A DNA stretch of 20,621 bases from positions 1-20,621 of the forward strand of contig JBJMSU010000250.1 in the NCBI GenBank assembly GCA_045801465.1. The letters are read 5' to 3'. The notes under the pieces are model-generated. The model searched no databases. It was not told where the DNA came from and was given only the letters and a program-made list of their open reading frames with translations. A program made the position numbers and the translations under genes. This DNA comes from DATFWC01 sp045801465. GTDB taxonomy: Bacteria > Pseudomonadota > Alphaproteobacteria > Rhizobiales > Xanthobacteraceae. The stretch's first letter is position 1; every line of letters begins with the position of its first letter. Shown one piece after another: positions 14,311 through 20,621 of the stretch.

Positions 14311-15717
14311 CTATTCCGCTGCCACCGGCTGCGCCTCGGCGGCGATCCAGCGGTCGAGGTCGGCGAGCGCGCGGGCGGTCAATGCCTGCTTCTTCGCCAG
14401 CGTCTTTTGCGTGCCGCGCAGACGCTTGCCGTCGGGCATTTTCGCCGGAGCGCGGGCGAGCGGCGGGAACAGGCCGAAGTTGACATTCATCGGCTGGAAC
14501 GAGCGTGGCCCGGCATCGATGGTTTCTACGTGGCCGCCGGTGATGTGGCCAAGGAGTGCGCCATGCGCCGTGGTCGGCGGCGGCAACACCACACGCTCGC
14601 CCTTTCGTTCCGCCACCGCGAAGCGTCCGGCAATAAGCCCCACCGCAGCCGATTCCACATAGCCCTCGCAGCCGGTAATCTGGCCGGCGAAGCGCAGGCG
14701 CGGCATCGCCTTCAGGCGCAACGTGCCGTCGAGCAATCGAGGCGAATTGAGGAACGTGTTGCGGTGCAGCCCGCCGAGGCGGGCGAACTCTGCCTGCTGC
14801 AGCCCCGGAATGGTGCGGAAGATGCGGACCTGCTCGCCGTGCTTCAGCTTGGTCTGGAAACCGACCATGTTGTAGAGCGTGCCGAGCCGATTGTCCTGGC
14901 GCAGCTGCACCACCGCGTAGGGCTTGGTCGAAGGCTGGTGCGGGTTGGTGAGACCGACGGGCTTCAACGGTCCATGCCGCAAGGTCTCCGGCCCGCGCTC
15001 GGCCATCACCTCGATCGGCAGGCAGCCGTCGAAATAGGGCGTCGCCTCGAACTCGTGGAACGCGATCTTGTCGCCGGCGAGCAGCGCGGCAACGAACTCC
15101 TCATACTGATCGCGCGTCAGCGGGCAGTTGATGTAGTCGGCCCCGGAGCCGCCCGGCCCCGCCTTGTCGTAGCGCGACTGCAGCCAGGCCACGCTCATGT
15201 CGATCGAGTCGCGGTACACGATCGGCGCGATCGCGTCGAAGAAGGCGAGCGCCTCTTCGCCGGTGAGCGAGCGAATCATCTCCGCCAGCGCCGGAGAGGT
15301 GAGGGGGCCGGTGGCCACGATCACCTGGTCCCATTCGTCAGGCACATGCGCGATCTCGCTACGGTCGATCGCGATCAGCGGATGCGACTCGAGCGTCTGC
15401 GTGACCGCGGCCGAGAAGCCGTCGCGGTCGACCGCGAGCGCGCCCCCCGCCGGCACCTGATGGGCATCGGCGGCCCGCATCACCAGCGAGCCGAGACGCC
15501 GCATCTCCTCGTGCAACAGTCCGACCGCATTGGCTTGCCGGTCGTCGGAGCGGAACGAGTTCGAGCACACGAGCTCGGCCAGCCGGTCCGTCTTGTGCGC
15601 GTCGGTCATGCGTAAGGGGCGCATCTCGTGCAGCATCACGGGCACGCCGGCACGCGCGATCTGCCAAGCCGCCTCGCTGCCGGCGAGGCCGCCGCCGATC
15701 ACGTGAACCGCTTGCAT
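14311..15717 (-). CDS. trmFO: Methylenetetrahydrofolate-tRNA uracil-54 methyltransferase TrmFO
   Basis: TrmFO uses methylene-tetrahydrofolate and FAD to form ribothymidine at position 54 of tRNA. The 468-residue protein opens with the FAD-binding loop VHVIGGGLAGSEAAWQIA, followed by HEMRP and the family block LAELVCSNSFRSDD with a conserved Cys near residue 51. Other signatures are VIVATGPLTSPAL, GSGADYINCPLTRDQYEEF, ATPYFDGCLPIEVMAERG, and a C-terminal QITGCEGYVESAAVGL with the second conserved Cys. ATG 15717 gives MQAVHVIGGG, the usual compact N-terminus; ATG 15732 and TTG 15738 upstream are also in frame. It is transcribed toward the NDUFAF6-like gene and diverges from the secreted-protein gene with only 64 bases between their starts. 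Confidence 0.95.
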   Translation of the reverse strand: MQAVHVIGGGLAGSEAAWQIARAGVPVMLHEMRPLRMTDAHKTDRLAELVCSNSFRSDDRQANAVGLLHEEMRRLGSLVMRAADAHQVPAGGALAVDRDGFSAAVTQTLESHPLIAIDRSEIAHVPDEWDQVIVATGPLTSPALAEMIRSLTGEEALAFFDAIAPIVYRDSIDMSVAWLQSRYDKAGPGGSGADYINCPLTRDQYEEFVAALLAGDKIAFHEFEATPYFDGCLPIEVMAERGPETLRHGPLKPVGLTNPHQPSTKPYAVVQLRQDNRLGTLYNMVGFQTKLKHGEQVRIFRTIPGLQQAEFARLGGLHRNTFLNSPRLLDGTLRLKAMPRLRFAGQITGCEGYVESAAVGLIAGRFAVAERKGERVVLPPPTTAHGALLGHITGGHVETIDAGPRSFQPMNVNFGLFPPLARAPAKMPDGKRLRGTQKTLAKKQALTARALADLDRWIAAEAQPVAAE

Positions 15718-15781
15718 CTCGCTTCTCAGCATGGACAATAACTAAGGAAACCCGCCTGAATCGACAATGGCCGGAGGAGCG

Positions 15782-16399
15782 ATGCGTTGCCGGGGTGCAG
15801 CATTCGGCGTTGTGTGCCTGGCGCTGAGCGCCGCGTCGGCGTCCGCCATGCAGCTCAGCGAGGCACAGGCCCAACTCTACAGCACCGTGTCGATCCTGCC
15901 GCCGAGCGCGGAGCGCATGACGGTCTGCTACGGCTTCGTCTGCCGGCGGCGCTATATCCTCGATTTCGAGCCGGCGGACCGCAAGAAGCTGGCCGAGTTT
16001 CTCGCCGCCGGCCGCGCGTCCGCCGAAGCCGAACGCAAGGCCGTGCAGCAAGCGGTCGTCTGGTTCGACCGCCGCATCGGTCCGATCATCGGCACCGATA
16101 CGCGCATCGCCTATGCGGATTTCCGCTATTTCGACGACAAGCACAATTTCGACTGCTACGACACCACGCGCAACACCACGAGCCTCCTTCTCGTGCTGCA
16201 GGACTGGGGCCTGCTGCGACACCATACGGTGGCCGATCCGCGCTATCGCGGCAACTTTCTGGTCCTGCAGACGCCGCACAACACCGCGATCCTGAGGGAT
16301 AAGGTGACGGGCAAAAGCTGGGTCGTTGACATGTGGACCAAGGCCTACGGAGAATTGCCCGACGTGATGCCGGTCGAGCAATGGCTGACGGAAAATTGA
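15782..16399 (+). CDS. Secreted protein of unknown function, possible transglutaminase-like triad
   Basis: I do not recognise a named family. The 205-residue product begins with a signal peptide (MRCRGAAFGVVCLALSAASA, probable cut after ASA near residue 22), so it should be periplasmic. Two Cys come early (VCYGFVCRRR, about 49-54) and could form a disulfide. The C-terminal half reads HNFDCYDTTRNTTSLLLVLQ, then TPHNTAIL, then KSWVVDMW. This gives C125, H166 and D183 in the order and rough spacing of a transglutaminase-like Cys-His-Asp site, with a helix after the Cys and a His strand leading to an Asp. That is inference from pattern only. ATG 15782 is preferred to ATG 15767 because GGAGGAG lies at 15773-15779. 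The next gene follows 72 bases later on the same strand. Confidence 0.8.
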   Translation: MRCRGAAFGVVCLALSAASASAMQLSEAQAQLYSTVSILPPSAERMTVCYGFVCRRRYILDFEPADRKKLAEFLAAGRASAEAERKAVQQAVVWFDRRIGPIIGTDTRIAYADFRYFDDKHNFDCYDTTRNTTSLLLVLQDWGLLRHHTVADPRYRGNFLVLQTPHNTAILRDKVTGKSWVVDMWTKAYGELPDVMPVEQWLTEN

Positions 16400-16471
16400 C
16401 GCACCATCTACCCGTCGATCGCCACGTTTGATAGGCGGCGGGGCAATCCACGCGAGATCATCGAGGCTGTC

Positions 16472-17236
16472 ATGAATATCAAGCTGGCTCTGGCCGCATG
16501 TCTGGGAGGATTTATGGCGACCGTTCAGGCGAGCGCTGCGGCGGAGGTGAAGGTGCTGACCGCGGGCGCGTTCAAGCAGATCGTGCTGGCGGTCGTTCCC
16601 GAATTCGAGAAGAGCGGCCACAAGCTCGTCGTGGACAACGACACGGTGGGCGCGCTGGTAAAGCGCATCGAGGGCGGCGAAGCGTTCGACGTCGCGGTGC
16701 TCACGCCCGCCGCGGTCGACGAGCTTACCGGCAAGGGCAAGATCGCGTCCGGCAGCAAGACCGTGCTCGCCCGGGTCGGCGTCGGCGTGATGGTCAAGGC
16801 CGGCGCGCCGGCTCCCGACATCGGCAGCGTCGACGCGTTCAAGCGCGCGCTCATCAACGCCAAGTCGGTGGCCTATATCGATCCGGCGAGCGGCGGGTCG
16901 AGCGGCATCTATATCGCCAACCTGCTGCAGAAGTTGGGGCTAGCCGACGAGATCAAGCCCAAGGCGAAATTGAAGCAGGGCGGCTATGTGGCCGACCTGA
17001 TCAAGAGCGGCGAGGCCGAGCTCGGCATCCACCAGATCAGCGAGATCGTGCCGGTAAAGGAGGTGACGCTGGTCGGGCCGTTGCCGGCGGAGATCCAGAA
17101 CTACACCACCTATGCGGCCGGCATCGGCGCCGGCGCCAAGGACAGCGAAGCCGCCAAGGCGCTGATCAAGGTGTTCTCCGGTCCCGCCGCCGCCGCCGTG
17201 CTCAAGGACAAAGGGATGGAGCAGCCGGGCTCGTGA
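16472..17236 (+). CDS. ModA-like extracellular solute-binding protein
   Basis: A 254-residue periplasmic binding protein of the ModA-like (SBP_bac_11) type. The signal peptide is MNIKLALAACLGGFMATVQA with cleavage near ASA-AAE. The mature part opens with VKVLTAGAFKQIVLAVVPEF and continues with NDTVGALVKRIEGGEAFDVA, the pattern of molybdate-type binding proteins. The middle has AYIDPASGGSSGIYIANLLQ, and the C-terminal half ELGIHQISEIVPVKEVTLVG. GAGG lies 5 bases before the ATG. No permease or ATPase gene is next to it, so it is an orphan receptor here. Many such orphan ModA-like proteins are not molybdate-specific, so I give no gene symbol. Confidence 0.87.
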   Translation: MNIKLALAACLGGFMATVQASAAAEVKVLTAGAFKQIVLAVVPEFEKSGHKLVVDNDTVGALVKRIEGGEAFDVAVLTPAAVDELTGKGKIASGSKTVLARVGVGVMVKAGAPAPDIGSVDAFKRALINAKSVAYIDPASGGSSGIYIANLLQKLGLADEIKPKAKLKQGGYVADLIKSGEAELGIHQISEIVPVKEVTLVGPLPAEIQNYTTYAAGIGAGAKDSEAAKALIKVFSGPAAAAVLKDKGMEQPGS

Positions 17237-17241
17237 CCGAC

Positions 17242-17299
17242 CTATGCTGCCGGCCGCACGATTTTCACGCGAACCGAGAGCCGGCCTTGGTGGCAAGCA
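17242..17299 (-). pseudogene. Out-of-frame 3' remnant of the HigA-like gene
   Basis: Directly past the early stop of the upstream HigA-like frame, shifted frames still encode what looks like the missing end: LDALMMLATKAG in one frame and then VRVKIVRPAA, ending at the TAG at 17244-17242, in another. Joining them needs one inserted base near 17315 and another near 17280. Confidence 0.55.
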
Positions 17300-17542
17300 T
17301 CATGAGCGCGTCGAGCTGAACTTATTGATACGGCCGCGGAGCAGATCATTGAGCCGCGGCTGAGTCAGTCCGAGCCGCTTGGCCGCCGCGGTCTGGTTGA
17401 CCTTCCAACTCTCGATGATCTCGCGCAGGGCGATCGTGAGCTCGGCACGAGCTTTCATGTTCGCTGCCGCAGCGGGTGAAGATTCGATCGCATCCCACAC
17501 GCTCTCGAACCGCTGTTTGGTCATCCGTATCATCTCCGGCAT
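17300..17542 (-). CDS. HigA-like XRE-family regulator, C-terminus lost by frameshift
   Basis: An 80-residue helix-turn-helix protein of the HigA antitoxin-like XRE family. The core reads MKARAELTIALREIIESWKV, then NQTAAAKRLGLTQPRLNDLL with RGRINKF after it, which is the recognition-helix region. After KFSS the frame turns into TRS and stops, whereas relatives continue with about 20-25 more residues. These can be read in neighbouring frames just downstream, so two single-base losses (or sequencing errors) have removed the end. The ATG at 17542 overlaps the TAA of the preceding receptor gene (TAATG), suggesting coupled translation; ATG 17524, with GGAG nine bases before it, is an alternative. 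No HigB toxin gene is adjacent. Function is doubtful unless the frame is intact. Confidence 0.72.
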   Translation of the reverse strand: MPEMIRMTKQRFESVWDAIESSPAAAANMKARAELTIALREIIESWKVNQTAAAKRLGLTQPRLNDLLRGRINKFSSTRS

Positions 17543-18525
17543 TAGTCGTACCTGATGCCGCTTTCCTTGACGACTTTGGACCAGCGCTCCGCTTCGCGGG
17601 CGATGAACATGGCGAATTCGTTGGGCGTGCTGGTCGCCGGGAACAGGCCGGCGGCGTCGGCCTTGGCCTTGATGCTGCGGTCGTTGAGGATCTTCGCCAC
17701 CTCGTTGCGCAGCTTCTGCACGATGGGCCGGCTCGTGCCCTTGGGCGCGACCAGGCCGAGCCAGACCGAGATCTCGTCGAGGCCCTTGACCACCGACTGA
17801 ATCGTCGGCGCCTCCGGCGCGGCCGGAAACGGGCGGTCATCGAACTTGGCGAGGACGCGGAACTGGCCGCCCTGGATCAGGGAGGCCGCCGCCGACGGGC
17901 CGTCGAAGGTGAAGTCGACGCTGCGCGTGAGCAGCCCTTGCGTCACCTCGGCGCTGCCGTTGTAGGGAACGAGGACCGTATTCACGCCGGCCGCCTTGTT
18001 GAAGAGAAGTCCGGTCAGCCGCGTGGTGATCGTTCCGGCGCCATAGTTGAGCTTGCCGGGATCGGCTTTCGCCTTGGCGATCAGCTCCTGGACGCTCTTC
18101 ACCTCGCTTCCCGCATGCACCATCAGGAGCTGCATGGTCTTCGCGACCAGCGTGATCGGGACGAAGTCGTTGAGCGGGTCGTAGGGCGGCGTGCGGTAGA
18201 GGTACTGGTTCATGGTCAGCGTGGAATCGATGGCCATGAGCAGCGTGTAGCCGTCGGGCGCGGCCTTGGCCACGGCCTGCGCCGCCAGCACGGTGTTGGC
18301 GCCGGGGCGGTTTTCGATCACCACCGCCTGTCCCCAATCCTCGGTCATCCTCTGTCCGATCAGGCGCGCGAGCACGTCGGACGGCCCGCCGGCCGGGAAC
18401 GGCACGACGATGCGGATCGAGCGGCTGGGAAAGCTCGCCGCGTCGGACTCCGAGCTCTCCTGCGCAGCGGCAGCTCCCACTGACAGAGCCGACAACAACG
18501 CGACGCAACAACGAAAATGCCTCAC
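17542..18525 (-). CDS. TctC/Bug-family tripartite tricarboxylate transporter receptor
   Basis: A 327-residue periplasmic receptor that captures a small organic acid for a TctAB-type transporter. The signal peptide is MRHFRCCVALLSALSVGAAA with cleavage before QES. The mature protein has the family start IRIVVPFPAGGPSDVLARLI, then VIENRPGANTVLAAQAVAKA, APDGYTLLMAIDSTLTMNQY, and YGAGTITTRLTGLLF in the second lobe. GTG 18525 is selected because GGAG lies 8 bases before it; GTG 18534 has none at a usable distance. No TctA or TctB gene is in the window. It follows the TauD-family gene by 88 bases on the same strand and overlaps the HigA-like start. The ligand is not known. Confidence 0.9.
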   Translation of the reverse strand: MRHFRCCVALLSALSVGAAAAQESSESDAASFPSRSIRIVVPFPAGGPSDVLARLIGQRMTEDWGQAVVIENRPGANTVLAAQAVAKAAPDGYTLLMAIDSTLTMNQYLYRTPPYDPLNDFVPITLVAKTMQLLMVHAGSEVKSVQELIAKAKADPGKLNYGAGTITTRLTGLLFNKAAGVNTVLVPYNGSAEVTQGLLTRSVDFTFDGPSAAASLIQGGQFRVLAKFDDRPFPAAPEAPTIQSVVKGLDEISVWLGLVAPKGTSRPIVQKLRNEVAKILNDRSIKAKADAAGLFPATSTPNEFAMFIAREAERWSKVVKESGIRYD

Positions 18526-18556
18526 GACACGCACTCCATCACCTCGTGTCCCGCAC

Positions 18557-18576
18557 GCGCTGCAGCGATGCAGCGC
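18557..18576 (-). terminator. Hairpin between the TauD-family gene and the receptor gene
   Basis: GCGCTGCA (18557-18564) and TGCAGCGC (18569-18576) pair perfectly around a GCGA loop. There is no T tract, so this may attenuate transcription or stabilise the upstream mRNA rather than fully terminate it. Confidence 0.35.
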
Positions 18577-18613
18577 TGCCCCTCGCCGCTGTGGCGGCTC
18601 GCCCGGGACGCAT

Positions 18614-19477
18614 TCAATACGGCCTGACGGTTCCCTTGACGGTGGTGCGCAGCATCAGACGGCGTTCGGTCGAGGGAAAGTCCGTGCGCGCGTGCGAGGA
18701 GCAGCGGTTGTCCCACAACAGGAGGTCGCCCTTGCGCCAGACATGCTCGTAGACGAACTCGCGTTTCTCCGAATGGTCCCACAGCACGTTCAACAGCCGT
18801 TCGCTCTCGTCGTCCGGCAGGTCGAGGATCTTCACCGTCATCAGGCGGTTGACGTAGACCGCCTTGCGGCCGGTGTCCTCGTGGGTGCGGAACACCGGAT
18901 GCACGCACTCGCCGAACGCCTCGGTGCCCTTGCTGTCGCCGCGCGACGTCGAGCCGTAATTGTAGTGATGCAGCGCTTTGCGGCCTTCCAGCCGCGCCCG
19001 CACGGCGGGATCGAGGCTGTCATAGGCGGCATAGCCGCTGGCGAACAGCGTATTGCCGCCGGCCGACGGGATCTCGACGGAGTAGAGGAGCGTCGCCTTG
19101 CTCGGCACCGCGGCGTGGATCATGTCATGATGGAACATCATCTCGCCGTCGGGCAGTGCGCCGATCGGCTCGCCGTTCTCGCGGATGTTGGAGATCAGCA
19201 TGATGCCGGGCAGGATTTTCGAATAGCCTTTCGGAAAAAACCTCGCCGGCCGGCGCGGCATGCCTTGCTCACCGAAATAGGCAGTGACACGTATCAAATC
19301 CTCTTGCGACAGCTTCTGACCGGGGAAGATGATCACGATGTGGTCGAGCCAAGCCTGATAGATCGCCTTGATGGTGTCTTCGTCGGGCTTCTCGCGCAGA
19401 TCAATGCCGCGCAACTCCGCGCCGATGTGTTTGGTGAGAGGGACGACTTCGAATCGGGTTTTTGTCATCACGTTCAT
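18614..19477 (-). CDS. TauD/TfdA-family 2-oxoglutarate-dependent dioxygenase
   Basis: A 287-residue non-heme iron enzyme that couples 2-oxoglutarate decarboxylation to hydroxylation of a substrate, often splitting taurine-, sulfonate- or aryloxy-type compounds. Iron ligands are visible: H116 and D118 in MMFHHDMIH, and H262 in LWDNRCSSHARTDF. R277 in RRLMLRTTVKG would bind 2-oxoglutarate. The N-terminus FEVVPLTKHIGAELRGIDL is typical. ATG 19477 is chosen because GGAGA precedes it at good spacing; the long upstream extension lacks family similarity. No sulfonate ABC transporter is nearby; a TctC-type receptor lies downstream and another diverges upstream, so the substrate is probably taken up as an organic acid. 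The particular substrate cannot be told. Confidence 0.92.
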   Translation of the reverse strand: MNVMTKTRFEVVPLTKHIGAELRGIDLREKPDEDTIKAIYQAWLDHIVIIFPGQKLSQEDLIRVTAYFGEQGMPRRPARFFPKGYSKILPGIMLISNIRENGEPIGALPDGEMMFHHDMIHAAVPSKATLLYSVEIPSAGGNTLFASGYAAYDSLDPAVRARLEGRKALHHYNYGSTSRGDSKGTEAFGECVHPVFRTHEDTGRKAVYVNRLMTVKILDLPDDESERLLNVLWDHSEKREFVYEHVWRKGDLLLWDNRCSSHARTDFPSTERRLMLRTTVKGTVRPY

Positions 19478-19571
19478 TGCGGTTTCTCCGATACTTGGGA
19501 CATGCGGTCGGTGTGGTCGGACCGCGCAACATGGGCGCAGAAAACCACGGCCGGACATTGCTGGCAAGGCG

Positions 19572-19614
19572 ATTTGACCGGTATGAATCAACGCAGGAAC
19601 GCGCGCATTTGACC
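19572..19614. promoter_or_regulatory. Direct repeat ATTTGACC in the divergent promoter region
   Basis: ATTTGACC occurs at 19572-19579 and again at 19607-19614, 35 bases apart start to start, between the divergent TauD-family and receptor genes. Such spacing could suit a pair of regulator sites, but eight-base repeats can also occur by chance. No clear -35/-10 pair was found in 19478-19710. Confidence 0.25.
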
Positions 19615-19710
19615 AAGCTGCCGCCATGGGACCGTTTGCGGCTGCCGTATGCGGCATGGCATATTCGGCCGGTGCAAAGTTTGTTCGTAATGTTGGGAAA
19701 CAATGTCGAA

Positions 19711-20621
19711 ATGACACCGGCTTGCCGTTGGACTCGCACGCTCGCGCTTGGCGCCGCGATGATCGCATGCGCCCCATCAGCCGTCCTTGCGCAATCAGCC
19801 GAGCCGTTCTTCAAAGGTAAGGTCATCAATCTTTATATTGGCTTTGCGCCGGGCGGCACCTACGATTATTTCGGCCGCCTGGTGGGACGCTTCATCGGCA
19901 AGCACATTCCCGGTAATCCCACGGTCGTGGCGCAGACCATGCAGGGCGCCGGCAGCCTGCAAGCGGCCAACTTCCTGTTCGCGCAAGCGCCGAAGGACGG
20001 CACGGCCTGGGGCGTTGTGACGCAAACGCTTGCGCTCGAGGAGGCGCTCCGCTCGCCGGGCGCACACTATAAAGCCGCCGAATTCACCTGGCTCGGGCGA
20101 ATGACTTCCATTGTCGAGGTTCATTTCACCTGGAAGACATCAAACACAAAGACGATCCAGGACGCCCGGCAGTACGAGACGCCGGTTGCCGGCACGGGCG
20201 CGGGATCGCCCTCGGAAGGGTACCCAAAGCTGCTCAACGCGCTTGCCGGCACCAAATTCAAGATCATCTCAGGGTATCCGGGCTCGACTCAGGGCATGCT
20301 AGCGATGGAGCGCGGTGAAGTGGACGGTGGCCTCACCTCCTGGAACACGCTCAAGCGCACTAAGCAGGAGTGGATTCAGAACAAGGACATCAACGTGCTT
20401 GTCCAATATGCACTCGAGCGGCATCGTGAGCTGCCCGACGTGCCGACTCTGCTGGACGCGGTAAACACACCTGAAGCACGCGCGATCATGGCGTTCTATG
20501 TCAGCGGCGGCGAAGTCGGGCGTTCGTTGCTGGCACCGCCGGGCATCCCGGCGGATCGCGTCAACGTGCTGCGTGCCGCGTTCGGTTCGATGCTCAAAGA
20601 TCCGGAATTTCTGGCGGAAAT
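19711..20621 (+). CDS. TctC-like receptor, divergent subfamily (3' truncated by window)
   Basis: A periplasmic organic-acid receptor cut by the right edge after 303 codons with no stop. The signal peptide is MTPACRWTRTLALGAAMIAC with cleavage after VLA near residue 27. The mature part begins VINLYIGFAPGGTYDYFGRL, then HIPGNPTVVAQTMQGAGSLQ, QAPKDGTAWGVVTQTL, and later SGYPGSTQGMLAMERGEVDG. The IPGNPTVV block marks a TctC-like subfamily distinct from the receptor at 17542-18525. Both ATG 19690 and ATG 19711 are in frame; the second gives a more usual signal peptide and is used here, though neither has a strong ribosome-binding site. It is divergent from the TauD-family gene, so the two may share control. 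Confidence 0.87.
   Translation, partial: MTPACRWTRTLALGAAMIACAPSAVLAQSAEPFFKGKVINLYIGFAPGGTYDYFGRLVGRFIGKHIPGNPTVVAQTMQGAGSLQAANFLFAQAPKDGTAWGVVTQTLALEEALRSPGAHYKAAEFTWLGRMTSIVEVHFTWKTSNTKTIQDARQYETPVAGTGAGSPSEGYPKLLNALAGTKFKIISGYPGSTQGMLAMERGEVDGGLTSWNTLKRTKQEWIQNKDINVLVQYALERHRELPDVPTLLDAVNTPEARAIMAFYVSGGEVGRSLLAPPGIPADRVNVLRAAFGSMLKDPEFLAE

Noticed and set aside
14191..15615. 474-codon plus-strand frame opposite trmFO
   Set aside because: Antisense to a gene with full TrmFO signatures; Arg/His/Asp-rich shadow composition.
19478..19777. N-terminal extension of the TauD-family gene
   Set aside because: It is unlike the family and overlaps the divergent receptor start; ATG 19477 has a ribosome-binding site.
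1..20621. CRISPR array, tRNA/rRNA gene, integrase or insertion sequence
   Set aside because: No regularly spaced repeats, no recognisable tRNA arms or CCA-type ends, and no transposase or integrase motifs were found on either strand.

Overview
The window reads as chromosomal DNA of a high-G+C alphaproteobacterium, most likely a Rhizobiales member near Bradyrhizobiaceae/Xanthobacteraceae. The reasons are the gene order serS, surE, pcm, a LysM/M23 lipoprotein, a DUF815 ATPase, yajC, secD, secF, a phytoene-synthase-like gene and trmFO; an HWE-type histidine kinase with a FATGUY-type receiver; a GGAAC-N16-CGTT (EcfG-type) promoter; and two Bug/TctC periplasmic receptors. No tRNA, rRNA, CRISPR array, transposase or phage gene was seen.

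Layout. 1-1590: the 3' part of serS, then surE. 1598-1688: a palindromic repeat. 1694-3783: a leftward two-component module (HWE kinase, then a stand-alone receiver) whose upstream region carries a good EcfG promoter match; it separates surE from pcm, which are usually adjacent. 3951-5775: pcm and a degenerate-LytM lipoprotein. 5809-6714: a leftward DUF815 ATPase. 6715-7076: a non-coding stretch with two tandem palindromes and the probable yajC promoter. 7077-10079: yajC-secD-secF. 10197-13088: a two-gene oxidation cassette (zinc dehydrogenase plus IlvD/Edd-family dehydratase) at the place where related genomes usually carry a Mth938/NDUFAF3-like gene. 13354-14187: an NDUFAF6-like squalene/phytoene-synthase-fold protein. 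14311-15717: trmFO, leftward. 15782-17236: a secreted protein with a possible Cys-His-Asp triad, and an orphan ModA-like binding protein. 17242-19477: a leftward group of a TauD-family dioxygenase, a TctC-type receptor and a frame-damaged HigA-like regulator. 19711-end: a second, divergent TctC-type receptor cut by the window edge.

How the genes fit together. The left two thirds is housekeeping: tRNA charging, stationary-phase repair (surE, pcm), envelope division and protein export (the lipoprotein, SecDF-YajC), probable complex I assembly (NDUFAF6-like) and tRNA modification (TrmFO). Accessory units have been inserted into this backbone: the stress-type two-component module, the sugar-acid oxidation cassette, and the receptor/dioxygenase region at the right. 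Five intergenic gaps hold palindromic REP-like repeats, several of them next to places where the usual order is broken.

The points most worth a second look are the EcfG promoter and the module it would drive, the possible transglutaminase-like protein of unknown function, the swap of NDUFAF3 for a sugar cassette, and the HigA gene that two single-base insertions would restore.
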